Positions 18,379 through 28,632 are shown, counted from the stretch's first letter. The stretch is DNA of 64,000 nucleotides from Gammaproteobacteria bacterium (GCA_018820765.1 JAHJNN010000006.1:27921-91920); one strand, 5' to 3'. Notes: generated from the letters alone by a model not told the origin. Program-made: numbers and translations.

Positions 18379-19005
18379 TCAGGCCTCTTTGAGTATGGCC
18401 TCGACTTCGCTGTCGTCGACCTGCGGAAAATCCGCATAGAACTGCCCGACAGCCTGAAAGAACGCGGGCGCCTGCAGGCACACCACCTCGTCGGCGTAGC
18501 CCCGGATCTTTTCCAGCGTGTCCGGCGGCGCCACCGGCACTGCGCAGATCAGGCGCGCCGGCTTCTTGTCGCGCAGCGCGTGCAGCGCTGAAATCATCGT
18601 CGCCCCGGTCGCCAGCCCGTCGTCCACCACGATCACGATGCGCCCCGCCGGATCGATCGTCGGGCGCAGCGGCGTGTACTGCGTGCGGCGCTGGCGGATG
18701 GTGGCCAGCTGGGCCTGCTTTTCCTGTTCCAGATAGGCGGCGGTGCCGCCGGCCGATTCGGCGTAGTCCGCGATATAGGTCCAGCCCGATTCGTCGATCG
18801 AGCCGATGGCGAATTCCGGGTTGAACGGCGCGCGCAGCTTGCGCACCAGCACCACGTCGAGTTCGCCGTCCAGCGCCCGGGCCAGTTGCTGCCCCATCGG
18901 CACCGCACCGCGCGGGATGGCGAGGATCAGCGGATGCTGGCCCTTGTAGGCCGACAGGGCTTCGGCGAGACGGTGGGCGGCCTGCGTGCGGTTGGCGAAA
19001 ACCAT
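18379..19005 (-). CDS. phosphoribosyltransferase-family protein
   Basis: 208-residue protein of the type I phosphoribosyltransferase fold. The PRPP-binding loop is VIVVDDGLATGATM (about residue 120), and the N-terminal motif LAIPRGAVPMGQQLARAL is typical of the uncharacterised group that is often fused to a dienelactone-hydrolase-like domain. The ATG at 19005 is chosen because AGGAG lies five bases before it; the upstream ATG at 19029 lacks a site. It stands alone on the minus strand; a matching hydrolase gene lies at 12929-13576. The nucleotide or base used is unknown. Confidence 0.88.
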   Translation of the reverse strand: MVFANRTQAAHRLAEALSAYKGQHPLILAIPRGAVPMGQQLARALDGELDVVLVRKLRAPFNPEFAIGSIDESGWTYIADYAESAGGTAAYLEQEKQAQLATIRQRRTQYTPLRPTIDPAGRIVIVVDDGLATGATMISALHALRDKKPARLICAVPVAPPDTLEKIRGYADEVVCLQAPAFFQAVGQFYADFPQVDDSEVEAILKEA

Positions 19006-19416
19006 GATGACTCCTCGTGTTGCTTGCACTTTATCTTAGGTGGGCGGCGGCGGGGGCAGACTGCGCCGGCCGGGGAAGGACGCTTCTCTTTCACTCCAAA
19101 AGCCTTCGCCAAAAAGGCACCTCTGTCTCGCAGGAAGCCTGGCTGTGCGAACTCAGCGGCGAGCGTGTCCGCTTTCGTCCGGCTCGCGGCTGCGACATCC
19201 ACGACTTCCCGCTCGATGTGTTTCAGGTGGCGGGCAGGAGGCAACGAGTTCGGTGGAGCCCCGGGGACAAGTCGGCAATATCGTCTGGTCCTCTCCCGTT
19301 TGACGGGTGTCGCCCATGACACCCCTGCCGGATTTTGAATCCGCTGTGGCAACGGCTGCTGAAGGATTTGTCAGCAAGTGGCTATGGGAAATAAAGTGTG
19401 CGAGGTAGCACCAAAG
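19006..19416. other. region without a recognisable gene, next to tRNA-Arg
   Basis: About 410 bases. Several open frames exist on both strands (for example 19153-19419 minus and 19017-19319 plus), but none has a ribosome site or a family I know. A 15-base hairpin CGGATTTTGAATCCG at about 19330-19345 reads on the minus strand like the anticodon arm of tRNA-Leu(CAA). The region could be a scar of an element that used a tRNA target, but no integrase is present. Confidence 0.4.
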
Positions 19417-19442
19417 CAAAAGGCCACCCCTAAGAGTGGCCT
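19417..19442 (-). terminator. terminator downstream of tRNA-Arg
   Basis: Inverted repeat AGGCCAC (19421-19427) and GTGGCCT (19436-19442) with an 8-base loop. On the minus strand it is followed by TTTTGCTTT. It lies 14 bases after the CCA end of tRNA-Arg. Confidence 0.75.
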
Positions 19443-19455
19443 AAGTGCTTGTGTG

Positions 19456-19532
19456 TGGTGCGCCCGAAGAGATTCGAACTCCTGACCCCTTGGTTCGTAG
19501 CCAAGTACTCTATCCAGCTGAGCTACGGGCGC
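19456..19532 (-). tRNA. tRNA-Arg (anticodon ACG)
   Basis: 77 bases including an encoded CCA. The acceptor stem is GCGCCCG/CGGGCGC, the D arm contains AGCTCAGCTGGATAGAG, the anticodon arm is CTTGG-CTACGAA-CCAAG and the T arm contains GTTCGAATC. Anticodon ACG is read as ICG after deamination by TadA and decodes CGU, CGC and CGA. Confidence 0.97.
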
Positions 19533-19596
19533 TTTGAAGGTTGCGCATTATACGCAGTTTTTGCATCAATGGCAGATGCAAAAATCATAATTTGTT

Positions 19597-19690
19597 TGGC
19601 GGAGACGGAGGGATTCGAACCCTCGATACAGGTTTAAGCCCGTATGCTCCCTTAGCAGGGGAGTACCTTCAACCTCTCGGCCACGTCTCC
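19597..19690 (-). tRNA. tRNA-Ser (anticodon GCT)
   Basis: 94 bases including encoded GCCA at the 3' end. The acceptor stem is GGAGACG/CGTCTCC, the anticodon arm is CTCCC-CTGCTAA-GGGAG, a long class II variable arm follows (CATACGGGCTTAAACCTGTATC), and the T arm has GGTTCGAATCC. It decodes AGC and AGU. It lies 64 bases before tRNA-Arg on the same strand and 55 bases after the lysC stop. Confidence 0.97.
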
Positions 19691-19745
19691 GAACCGCCGC
19701 GCATTGTATCGGAATGCGCGGCGGAAAGCCACCTTGGCAGGCCGC

Positions 19746-20975
19746 TCAAGCGGTGGCCTTGTCGAGTTCGAAGGCCTGATGCAGCGCGCGCACTGCCAGT
19801 TCCATGTATTTGTCCTCGACCACGACCGAGATCTTGATTTCCGAAGTCGAGATCATCTGCAGGTTGATGTTTTCCTTCGACAGGGTTTCGAACATCTTGC
19901 GCGCGACGCCGACGTGCGAGCGCATGCCGACGCCGACGATCGAGACCTTGGCGATCTTGTCGTCGCCGGTGACTTCGCGTGCGCCGATGCTGGTCGCTGT
20001 CGCCTTGACGATGCCCATGGCCTTCTCAAAGTCGTTGCGGTGCACGGTGAAGGTGAAGTCGGTGGTGTTTTCGTGGCTGACGTTCTGCACGATCATGTCG
20101 ATGTCGATGTTGGCGTCGGCGACCGGACCGAGGATCTGGTAGGCGATGCCGGGATGGTCGGGCACGCCGACCACGGTGATCTTGGCTTCGTCGCGATTGA
20201 AGGCGATGCCGGAAATGACGGCCTGTTCCATGGTGTTGTTTTCCTCGAAGGTGATGAGCGTGCCGTCGCCTTCGTCCTGGAAGCTGGACAGCACGCGGAG
20301 TTTGACTTTGTACTTGCCGGCGAATTCGACCGAGCGGATTTGCAGCACCTTGGAGCCGAGGCTCGCCATTTCGAGCATCTCCTCGAAGGTGATGGTCTTC
20401 AGCCGGCGCGCTTCGGGCACGATGCGCGGGTCGGTGGTGTAGACGCCGTCGACGTCGGTGTAGATCTGGCACTCGTCGGCTTTCAATGCCGCCGCCAGCG
20501 CGACGCCAGTGGTGTCCGAACCGCCACGCCCTAGCGTGGTGATGTTGCCCTGCTCGTCGACGCCCTGGAATCCGGCAACCACGATCACATGGCCGGAATC
20601 GAGGTCGGCGCGCATCCTGGCTTCGTCGATGCTGAGAATGCGGGCCTTGGTAAAGGCATTGTCGGTGAGGATGCGCACCTGCGCGCCGGTGTAGCTTTTC
20701 GCCTTCAGGCCCAGGTCCTTCAGCGCCATCGCCAGGAGCGCGATGGTGACCTGCTCGCCGGTGGAGATCATCATGTCGAGTTCGCGCGGGTCGGGTTGCG
20801 CCTGAATCTGCTTCGCCAGTCCGATCAGCCGGTTGGTCTCGCCCGACATGGCGGAGAGCACCACCACCACCTGATGGCCGAGCATCTTGAATTTGGCGAC
20901 GCGTTCCGCGACTGCGCGGATGCGTTCGACGTTGGCGACCGAGGTGCCGCCGTATTTTTGTACGATGAGTGCCAT
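19746..20975 (-). CDS. lysC: aspartate kinase
   Basis: 409-residue aspartokinase, first step of the Lys, Thr, Met and diaminopimelate pathways. The N-terminal kinase domain has the family signature ALIVQKYGGTSVANVERI and the substrate segment ITTLGRGGSDTTGVALAAAL. The C-terminal half holds two ACT domains (ISGIAFNRDEAKITVVGVPD and KVSIVGVGMRSHVGVARKMF), which bind feedback inhibitors. The length fits the monofunctional alpha-subunit type. It begins 15 bases after the rlmD stop; the sequence just before its ATG is a CCCCTAA-type heptamer array without a purine-rich ribosome site, so translation may depend on rlmD or be leaderless. Confidence 0.97.
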   Translation of the reverse strand: MALIVQKYGGTSVANVERIRAVAERVAKFKMLGHQVVVVLSAMSGETNRLIGLAKQIQAQPDPRELDMMISTGEQVTIALLAMALKDLGLKAKSYTGAQVRILTDNAFTKARILSIDEARMRADLDSGHVIVVAGFQGVDEQGNITTLGRGGSDTTGVALAAALKADECQIYTDVDGVYTTDPRIVPEARRLKTITFEEMLEMASLGSKVLQIRSVEFAGKYKVKLRVLSSFQDEGDGTLITFEENNTMEQAVISGIAFNRDEAKITVVGVPDHPGIAYQILGPVADANIDIDMIVQNVSHENTTDFTFTVHRNDFEKAMGIVKATATSIGAREVTGDDKIAKVSIVGVGMRSHVGVARKMFETLSKENINLQMISTSEIKISVVVEDKYMELAVRALHQAFELDKATA

Positions 20976-20977
20976 GT

Positions 20978-21003
20978 CAGGGGCTAGGGGTTAGGGGTTA
21001 GGT
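20978..21003. repeat. tandem heptamer array (TAGGGGT type)
   Basis: Units CAGGGGC, TAGGGGT, TAGGGGT and a partial TAGGT follow each other on the plus strand. The rlmD stop codon (20991-20993) lies inside the array, and the lysC ATG lies 3 bases beyond it. The array is related to the TGACCCC array at 8064-8091; both contain CCCCT-R-A units on the minus or plus strand. Confidence 0.85.
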
Positions 21004-22340
21004 AAAGGCGGGATTTTAATGGATTGGCGTTCGAATAGCGCGATCGACTCGACATGCGCGGTATGCGGGAACATGTTGGCGACCCCGGCGGCCTTCAGCC
21101 GGTAGCCCTTGACGTGCACCAGCACCTCGGCGTCGCGTGCCAGCGTGGCGGGGTCGCACGAGACGTAGACGATGCGATGGGGTGCGCCCCCATTTCCTGA
21201 TTCAGAACTGTCCGGCAGGGATTTCACGACTTCGATGGCGCCGGAACGCGGCGGGTCGATCAGCAGCTTGTCGAAGTGGCCTAGCGTGGCGAGCTTTTCC
21301 GGCGTCATCTCGAACAGGTTGTCGACCACGAAGTGGGCGTTGGCCAGATCGTTGCGCAGCGCGTTTTCACGGGCACGGGCAACCAGTTCGGTGCTGCCCT
21401 CGATGCCCAGCACGTCGGCGCCGCTGCGGGCAATGGGCAGGGTGAAGTTGCCCAGCCCGCAGAACAGGTCGGCGATGCGCTCGCCGGGCTGCGGATTCAA
21501 CAGGCGCAGCGCGCGGCTGACCAGGGCGCGGTTGATGGCGGTGTTGACCTGGGTGAAGTCGGTGGGCTTGAACGGCATCACCAGGCCGAATTCGGGCAGG
21601 CTGTAACTGAGTTCGGGCGCAATGTGGGGCCAGAACGGGCGCACGGTGTCGGGGCCTTTCGCCTGCTCCCAGATCTGGACGCGATGCCGTTCGGCAAATG
21701 CCCGCACCTTGGCGGCGTCGTCGTCTGTCCAGGGTTCGAGCAGGCGGAACACCAGCACGGTGACGTGCTCGCCGACGGCCACCTCGATCTGCGGGATGCG
21801 GTCGGCGTTCGACAGCACGCCCATGAGTTCACGCAGCGGCTGGATCAGCGCCGAGACATCCGGGGTGAGCACTTCGCAGCTCGCCATGTCGGCGATGTAG
21901 CTGGAACGCTTTTCGCGGAAGCCGACCAGGCCGCCGCCCTTCTTGTCGACCCAGCGCGCGGACAGCCGTGCGCGGGTGCGGTAGCCCCAGCTCGGGCCGT
22001 GCAGGGCGGACAGCATCACCTCGGGTTTGACCTTGCCGATGCGGGCGAGGTTGTCTTCCAGCACGCGCTGCTTGGCGGCCACCTGAGCACTGGCTTCCAG
22101 ATGCTGCATCGAGCAGCCGCCGCAGCGGCCGAAGTAGCGGCAGCGCGGTTCGGTACGCTGCGCACTGGCCTTGAGAATGGCCACGGCGTTGGCCGAGTTG
22201 TACTTGGCATGCTTGCGGTAGACCGATATCTCCGCGCGTTCGCCCGCCAGTGCGCCGTCGACGAAGGTGACCTTGCCGTCGATGCGCGCGATGCCGTGGC
22301 CTTCGTGGTCGAGGGAGAGAATGTCGACGATTGGATTCAT
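20991..22340 (-). CDS. rlmD: 23S rRNA (uracil-5-)-methyltransferase RlmD
   Basis: 449-residue enzyme that methylates U1939 of 23S rRNA in E. coli. An N-terminal TRAM domain (residues 5-58) is followed by the 4Fe-4S Cys cluster [14 protein letters not shown] with a fourth Cys in MASCEVL. The Rossmann methyltransferase domain has [16 protein letters not shown], and the catalytic Cys is in [19 protein letters not shown] is intact. The C-terminal tail [10 protein letters not shown] is odd because its last codons and stop are encoded by a tandem heptamer array. It sits directly upstream of lysC in the same direction. Confidence 0.95.
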   Translation of the reverse strand: MNPIVDILSLDHEGHGIARIDGKVTFVDGALAGERAEISVYRKHAKYNSANAVAILKASAQRTEPRCRYFGRCGGCSMQHLEASAQVAAKQRVLEDNLARIGKVKPEVMLSALHGPSWGYRTRARLSARWVDKKGGGLVGFREKRSSYIADMASCEVLTPDVSALIQPLRELMGVLSNADRIPQIEVAVGEHVTVLVFRLLEPWTDDDAAKVRAFAERHRVQIWEQAKGPDTVRPFWPHIAPELSYSLPEFGLVMPFKPTDFTQVNTAINRALVSRALRLLNPQPGERIADLFCGLGNFTLPIARSGADVLGIEGSTELVARARENALRNDLANAHFVVDNLFEMTPEKLATLGHFDKLLIDPPRSGAIEVVKSLPDSSESGNGGAPHRIVYVSCDPATLARDAEVLVHVKGYRLKAAGVANMFPHTAHVESIALFERQSIKIPPLPNP

Positions 22341-22355
22341 GGTTTTAATGCATTA

Positions 22356-22475
22356 ACCACAGAGGCACAGAGACACGGAGAAAAACGAACATGGCCTGGG
22401 TGCGAGCTTCGGCTATCTGCCGGATCGCCCGTTCGTTTTTGAGGGTGCTTCTCTGTGTCTCTGTGCCTCTGTGGT
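22356..22475. repeat. 120-bp long palindromic element
   Basis: Outer arms of 27 bases (22356-22382 and 22449-22475) match at 26 positions; they begin ACCACAGAGGCACAGAGACA. Perfect 10-base arms, AAAAACGAAC (22381-22390) and GTTCGTTTTT (22431-22440), lie inside and enclose a 40-base loop. The right side has an extra 8 bases (GAGGGTGC) between the arms. It fills the gap between the divergently read promoter side of rlmD and the 3' end of the exonuclease gene. Similar ACAGAGACACAGAG palindromes are scattered in many proteobacterial genomes. Confidence 0.85.
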
Positions 22476-22485
22476 GAAAAAAGAT

Positions 22486-23262
22486 TTATTCCCAGGCCGC
22501 CAGGAATTCCTGCCAGTGCGGTGCGGGATGGGTTTGCACGGTGATGCGTGCGAGCTCGATCTCGGCTGCGTACGCTGCTTCAGTCAGCGTGCCGCGCATT
22601 TTCTGGAAGCGCAGGTACACCAACCAGGTGTTCATGACGTCGGTTTCGCAGTAGTTGCGGATGGCGTCGATTTCACCGTTCTGGAAGGCGTCCAGCACCT
22701 TCGAGCCGTCCATCCCCAGCTTGCCGGGAAAGCCGCACAACTTGGCCATCTGGTCGAGCGGGGCATTGGCGCGCGGCTGGTACATCGCCAGCACGTCCAT
22801 CAGATCGAGATGGCGGGTGTGGTAGCGGCCCAGATAGTTGTTCCACTTGAATTCCTTGTCGTCGTCGCCCCAGTCCCAGTAGCGCGCCGCCGCCACGCCG
22901 TGAATCAGGCTGCGGTAATGCAGAACCGGCAGGTCGAAGCCGCCGCCGTTCCAGGAAACGAGTTGCGGGGTGTAGCGCTCGATGCCGTCGTAGAAGCGCT
23001 GGATCAGCTCGGCTTCAGGGCTGTCGGGCTCGCCCAGCGACCATACCTTCAACTGGTCCCCAGTGCGCAGCACGCAGGAAATGGCGACGATGCGGTGCAG
23101 GTGATGCGGCATGAAGTCGCTGCCGGTTTTCTGGCGGCGGGCGAGCAGCGCCATTTCGGCAAGCTCGGCCTGCGGCAGCGAAGCCTCGTCGATGCCGTTG
23201 ACTGCGGCAAATCCGGCGAGGTCGGGAATCGTTTCAATGTCGAAAACCAGGGTGGGGTGCAT
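22486..23262 (-). CDS. predicted 3'-5' exonuclease related to the DNA polymerase B exonuclease domain
   Basis: 258-residue protein of the DEDD exonuclease fold (PolB_exo2 type). Motif I is VFDIETIPD at residues 6-14, motif II is in LVSWNGGGFDLPVLHYRSL, and motif III is in IRNYCETDVMNTWLVYLRF. The four acidic residues expected for two-metal catalysis are all present. It stands alone rather than joined to a polymerase. The ATG at 23262 gives the usual MxPTLVFDIETIP start; an in-frame ATG at 23289 is possible. A further upstream extension of the frame runs through a repeat element and is unlikely to be translated. Confidence 0.9.
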   Translation of the reverse strand: MHPTLVFDIETIPDLAGFAAVNGIDEASLPQAELAEMALLARRQKTGSDFMPHHLHRIVAISCVLRTGDQLKVWSLGEPDSPEAELIQRFYDGIERYTPQLVSWNGGGFDLPVLHYRSLIHGVAAARYWDWGDDDKEFKWNNYLGRYHTRHLDLMDVLAMYQPRANAPLDQMAKLCGFPGKLGMDGSKVLDAFQNGEIDAIRNYCETDVMNTWLVYLRFQKMRGTLTEAAYAAEIELARITVQTHPAPHWQEFLAAWE

Positions 23263-23298
23263 AAGACAGGCCGCAGGCAAAACCGCCATTTTATTCCA

Positions 23299-23444
23299 AC
23301 TCAAAATCAAAACTTGCTTTGTCGCTTTCCCCTTACCCGCAAGGAGTAGGCCGTGGCTGTAAGACGCTAAAGCATCAACAACCACGCTCTGCCGTGCTGA
23401 AGCACTGTCTGCGGCTCAGCTTCGCGCCATTTTTGATTTTGAGT
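23299..23444 (-). repeat. dispersed hairpin repeat, copy 4, enclosed by 14-bp inverted repeats
   Basis: The hairpin lies on the minus strand (GTGGTTGT at 23385-23378, ACAGCCAC at 23360-23353; inner stem GATGCT/AGCGTC) with its CCTTGCGGGT tail. It is enclosed by ACTCAAAATCAAAA (23299-23312) and the perfect complement TTTTGATTTTGAGT (23431-23444). The whole 146-base unit looks like a small non-autonomous element; the AT-rich ends could also act as a bidirectional terminator between the HDOD and exonuclease genes. Confidence 0.75.
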
Positions 23445-23457
23445 GGGAATGTCGCTG

Positions 23458-24750
23458 TCAGTGCAGGGCTGCGTCGAGCTCCGAGGCCGCGATCAGGGCG
23501 TCCAGGTAGGCGACGGAAATCTGGTGCAGCGGAATATCCAGCTGCTGCGCGTACATGGCCAGGGTTTCGACGTCGTTTTTTTCACAGGCGTGCGTCAGCT
23601 TCAGCATGGCGCCTTCCGGCGTCGGATGGGCGCTCAGCGCGCGTGCGCTGGTCGCCGGCAGCGCGAGCTTGCGGATGAGCTTTTCCACCGGCAGCGACAG
23701 CGCGTGCGGGGCAATCGACAGCAGGCCGATTTCGAAGGCGGCGGCCGAGCTTTCGGCGGGCGCGCCCAGGCGGGTGATTTTGCCCATGAAGAGAGCCCGC
23801 GTGAGCGCCGTCACCGCGACCTGGCGCGTCGCCTCGGTCGGGTCGGTTCCGGCCAGTGCCAACAGCGCCGCCACCCGGCTGGAACGTTGCGGGCCCAGCA
23901 TGACCAGCGCATGAGCCGCCGATTCGGCGGGGCGGCTCAAACCGCCGACCTGGGAATTGGCGATGGCGAGCAGGCGTGGCGCCATGTCCGGGTTCAGCCG
24001 GAAGAACTGCGCCAGCGTATCGGCCGACCCGCGCAGGGCGATGGCCAGCAAATCCAGTTGCACCGCCTGCTCGTCGCTGATTTCTGCGGGCTGGGTGTCG
24101 CCGGAAAAATAGCTGCCCTTGAACCAGGCACTCTCGGGCCAGCGTGGCTGGACGCGCGAGTGGCGCACCCCGTCCACGATCAGGCGCGCCGCAACCTTGG
24201 GCGGGATGTCGTCGGCGTGGCAGCCCAGGTAGCGCCAGGCGGACGCGCTGTCCAGCACGACCGGGTTATTGGGATTGAGCGTGGGACACAAGGTCAGGCC
24301 GACCTCCTGCAGCGCGAGGGCGCGTGCCAGATGCTGTTCGTTGTCTAGCGACACGCACCAGATCAGCTTGCGGTGATTGATTTGTTGCGGGACGTCGCTG
24401 AACAGCACATCCGTGCTGATCTGGACCAGCAAGGGCAACTCGTTGCTCAACCCGCCTTGCGTCAACGAGTAGAGGCCGGTCAGCAACATGTCTTCGTCCA
24501 TCTGGCGAAGTGCCGGTGGGGCATCGGCAGACACGGTGCGGCCGCGCAACACCAACTGATGGGCGACCAGGTTGGAGGCGGAGTCGAACAGCGGGTCGAA
24601 CGACAAAAAGCGCGCGCGCAGGTGTTCCTCGCGTACCGGCGCGCCATTGTCGATGCCCAGCATCTGGGTCACGACGACGGGCTGTTCGGATTCACGGGTG
24701 TTGATGCCGCCGCCGACGATTTGCGATGGGGTGGGGTCGTCTGAGGTCAT
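23458..24750 (-). CDS. degenerate EAL plus HDOD domain protein (YuxH-like)
   Basis: 430-residue cytoplasmic signalling protein. Residues 25-230 have an EAL-like fold outline (VTQMLGIDNGAPV, LPLLVQISTDVLFSD, WFKGSYFSGD), but the catalytic EAL, ENxTE and DDFGTG motifs are absent, so it should not cleave c-di-GMP. Residues 240-400 are an HDOD domain (LDLLAIALRGSADTLAQFFR, then LNPDMAPRLLAIANS). Proteins of this plan act as protein-protein signalling adaptors in motility and cell-cycle control. It lies on the minus strand after the repeat element at 23299-23444. Confidence 0.85.
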   Translation of the reverse strand: MTSDDPTPSQIVGGGINTRESEQPVVVTQMLGIDNGAPVREEHLRARFLSFDPLFDSASNLVAHQLVLRGRTVSADAPPALRQMDEDMLLTGLYSLTQGGLSNELPLLVQISTDVLFSDVPQQINHRKLIWCVSLDNEQHLARALALQEVGLTLCPTLNPNNPVVLDSASAWRYLGCHADDIPPKVAARLIVDGVRHSRVQPRWPESAWFKGSYFSGDTQPAEISDEQAVQLDLLAIALRGSADTLAQFFRLNPDMAPRLLAIANSQVGGLSRPAESAAHALVMLGPQRSSRVAALLALAGTDPTEATRQVAVTALTRALFMGKITRLGAPAESSAAAFEIGLLSIAPHALSLPVEKLIRKLALPATSARALSAHPTPEGAMLKLTHACEKNDVETLAMYAQQLDIPLHQISVAYLDALIAASELDAALH

Positions 24751-24858
24751 GTCGTTACACTACGGGGCTGGTACGATCATTCTAGCGCGGCGAACCCTTT
24801 TAGGTGGGGTTCGGTCATCATCCAGGTTAGACGCCAGGCGTTGCAGGAGACCCACACG

Positions 24859-26292
24859 ATGAAGAAGAAACTGTTGAACATAGCGGTCCTCGGGCTGATT
24901 GCGGGCGCTTCCGCCAGTTGGGCTGCGCCGGGCGATGAAGTCGTCAGCACCGCAGCAGACCAGCAAGGGGTGGCCGTGACCATCTACAACGACAATCTGG
25001 CACTGGTGAAGGATGCGCGCCGGGTCAGGCTTGCGCGCGACTTCAACCGGCTGGCATGGCGCGAGGTGTCCGCGCAGATGCGTCCGGAGACCGCGCAGCT
25101 GCGCAACACGTCGAATCCCGGCGGGTTCCGCCTGCAGGAGCAGAATTTCAACTTCGACCTGCTGACGCCGCAGAAATTGCTCGAAAAATACCTCGGACGC
25201 GAGGTCAGCGTCATTCGCACCCATCCCACCAGCGGGGCAGAAACCCGCGAGACCGCCACCGTGCTGGCGACCAACGGCGGCGTCGTGCTGAAATTCGCCG
25301 ATCGCATCGAAACCGGGGTGCCGGGCCGGCTGGCGTTTCCCGGCGTGCCCGACACCCTGCGCGACACGCCCACGCTGGTGATCTCTCTGATCAATCCGTC
25401 GGCAGGCCCGCAGAACCTGGAACTGTCCTATCTCACCGGCGGATTGTCCTGGCGCGCCGATTACGTGGCGGAGCTGAATGCCGACGATGACCGGCTCGAT
25501 CTGAACGGCTGGGTGACGCTCTCCAACCAGAGCGGCGCGGCCTATCCCAATGCGAAGTTGCAGCTGGTGGCGGGCGATCTAAACCGGGTGCGCGATGCCC
25601 AGCCGCGCGCGGTGATGGCGATGGCGGCCAAGCTCGCGGACGCTGCGGAAATGCAGCAGGAATCGCTGTTCGAATATCACCTCTACACCCTGCAGCGCCC
25701 CACCACGCTAGCGGAAAACCAGACCAAGCAGGTGGCGCTGATGTCGGCGAGCCGGGTGCCGGTCAGGAAGGAATTCCTGCTCGAGGGCGCGAATTTTTAT
25801 TACGCCGGGCAGCATGGCGAACTGGGCCAGAAGATCAAGGTCGGGGTGTTCGTCGAATTCGACAACACGGGCGATGGCCTCGGCATTCCCCTGCCGCGCG
25901 GCGTGGTGCGGGTTTACAAGAAGGATGGCCAGGGCAACGCGCAGTTCGTCGGCGAGGACCGCATCGACCATACCCCGAAGAACGAAACCGTGCGTCTGAA
26001 GCTCGGCGACGCCTTCGACCTGACGGCCGACAAGAAGCAGACTGCCTTCCAGAAATTGGCCGGCACCGGCCGCACCAACTACGTGTTCGAGTCGGCCTAC
26101 GAACTGGTGCTGAAGAACGCCAAGAAGGAAGCCGTCACGGTCACCGTGCGTGAGCCGATGCCGGGCGACTGGACGATGGTCTCGGAATCGCAGCCGCACG
26201 CCAAGGCGGCGTCCGGCACTGCGGAATGGAAGGTCAGGGTGCCTGCCGAGGGCCGGACGACGCTGACCTGGCGCGTGCGCGTCAGGTACTGA
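24859..26292 (+). CDS. DUF4139 domain-containing exported protein
   Basis: 477-residue protein with a Sec signal peptide (KKKLLNIAVLGLIAGASASW, cleavage after SWA). The rest matches the DUF4139 layout: an N-terminal VTIYNDNLALVKDARRVRLA region, the central LSYLTGGLSWRADYVAELN motif, and C-terminal beta domains with VREPMPGDWTMVSES. Such proteins are periplasmic or surface-exposed and have no known activity. The ATG at 24859 is chosen over an upstream TTG at 24841 because of the signal peptide and GGAG nine bases before it. The gene ends in a 17-base tandem duplication shared with the convergent pgi gene. Confidence 0.88.
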   Translation: MKKKLLNIAVLGLIAGASASWAAPGDEVVSTAADQQGVAVTIYNDNLALVKDARRVRLARDFNRLAWREVSAQMRPETAQLRNTSNPGGFRLQEQNFNFDLLTPQKLLEKYLGREVSVIRTHPTSGAETRETATVLATNGGVVLKFADRIETGVPGRLAFPGVPDTLRDTPTLVISLINPSAGPQNLELSYLTGGLSWRADYVAELNADDDRLDLNGWVTLSNQSGAAYPNAKLQLVAGDLNRVRDAQPRAVMAMAAKLADAAEMQQESLFEYHLYTLQRPTTLAENQTKQVALMSASRVPVRKEFLLEGANFYYAGQHGELGQKIKVGVFVEFDNTGDGLGIPLPRGVVRVYKKDGQGNAQFVGEDRIDHTPKNETVRLKLGDAFDLTADKKQTAFQKLAGTGRTNYVFESAYELVLKNAKKEAVTVTVREPMPGDWTMVSESQPHAKAASGTAEWKVRVPAEGRTTLTWRVRVRY

Positions 26293-26299
26293 GGACGCG

Positions 26300-26312
<13 letters not shown>
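26278..26312. repeat. 17-bp tandem duplication at the convergent gene ends
   Basis: CGCGTCAGGTACTGAGG occurs at 26278-26294 and again at 26296-26312, one base apart. The first copy carries the stop of the DUF4139 gene, the second carries the stop of pgi on the other strand. It appears to be a recent slippage duplication that separates two formerly overlapping gene ends. Confidence 0.9.
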
Positions 26313-27952
<1,640 letters not shown>

Positions 27953-28059
27953 AAGCGAACGATGTGAGGGGCAGACTTCGAAGGTATCATAAGCAGGCGG
28001 CGCCGACGCCACCCGGGCGATGGCGCCGCACCTTTCTAGACGGTTCAGGATGAGACAGC

Positions 28060-28545
28060 ATGGTCACCGTGGCACAGAACAAACTCGTATACATCACCTA
28101 TTCCATTCTTGACTCGCGCGGCATGGTCGTCGAGCAGCACGACGTTCCGGTCGGCTATGTGCAGGGCGCCAACAGCGGTATTTTGCCGGCGATCGAGTCG
28201 GCGGTGGCGGGCCACAAGATCGGCGACCGGGTCGAGATCACGCTGTCGCCGGAAGAAGGCTACGGGCTGCGCGACGAGAGCCTGGTGTTCGTGGACGACA
28301 CCGAGAACGTGCCGCCGGAATTCCGGCGCGTCGGCGCTGAAGTCATGTTCGAGAACGAGTCGGGCGAGACCAAGGTTTTTTACGTGACTGCGATCGGCGA
28401 CGGCAAAGTGACGGTGGACGGCAATCCCTCGCTGGCCGGACAGAGCGTGACCTGCCTGGTGAACGTGACGGACATCCGCGACGCCACGCCCGAGGAAATC
28501 CGCAACGGGCGGCCGCTCGACGTCAAAACCGGCACGGTTCACTAG
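28060..28545 (+). CDS. FKBP-type peptidyl-prolyl isomerase (SlyD-like)
   Basis: 161-residue cytoplasmic isomerase and chaperone. The split FKBP domain is clear (LVYITYSILDSRGMVVEQHD at the start, GILPAIESAVAGHKIGDRVE, then VDGNPSLAGQSVTCLVNVTD at the end), with the IF chaperone insert between them (residues 75-125). The C-terminal His/Cys-rich nickel-binding tail of E. coli SlyD is missing, so a role in hydrogenase maturation is less likely. A bidirectional terminator follows at 28587-28618. Confidence 0.93.
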   Translation: MVTVAQNKLVYITYSILDSRGMVVEQHDVPVGYVQGANSGILPAIESAVAGHKIGDRVEITLSPEEGYGLRDESLVFVDDTENVPPEFRRVGAEVMFENESGETKVFYVTAIGDGKVTVDGNPSLAGQSVTCLVNVTDIRDATPEEIRNGRPLDVKTGTVH

Positions 28546-28586
28546 ATCAGGCACGGTTCATCAAACCAGACGCGATTCACTGACGC

Positions 28587-28618
28587 AAAAAAGCCGGGAA
28601 TGCTCCCGGCTTTTTTTT
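28587..28618. terminator. bidirectional rho-independent terminator
   Basis: Stem AAGCCGGGA (28591-28599) and TCCCGGCTT (28604-28612) with a 4-base loop, flanked by A and T runs on both sides. It serves the SlyD-like gene on the plus strand and the SCP2-like gene, which ends at 28633, on the minus strand. Confidence 0.92.
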
Positions 28619-28632
28619 GTGGCGTCAGCCCC

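Noticed and set aside
19153..19419. 88-codon open frame next to tRNA-Arg
   Set aside because: No ribosome site and no recognisable family; its translation is Pro, Ser and Arg-rich. Kept only as part of an unexplained region.
20978..21003. Telomere-like TTAGGGG repeat
   Set aside because: Only three to four units of a heptamer at a gene border; no linear chromosome end is implied.
23458..24750. Active c-di-GMP phosphodiesterase
   Set aside because: The EAL-like part lacks the catalytic motifs, so only a signalling adaptor role is claimed.
28060..28545. Nickel-handling SlyD
   Set aside because: The C-terminal His/Cys-rich tail is absent; only the isomerase and chaperone domains are supported.
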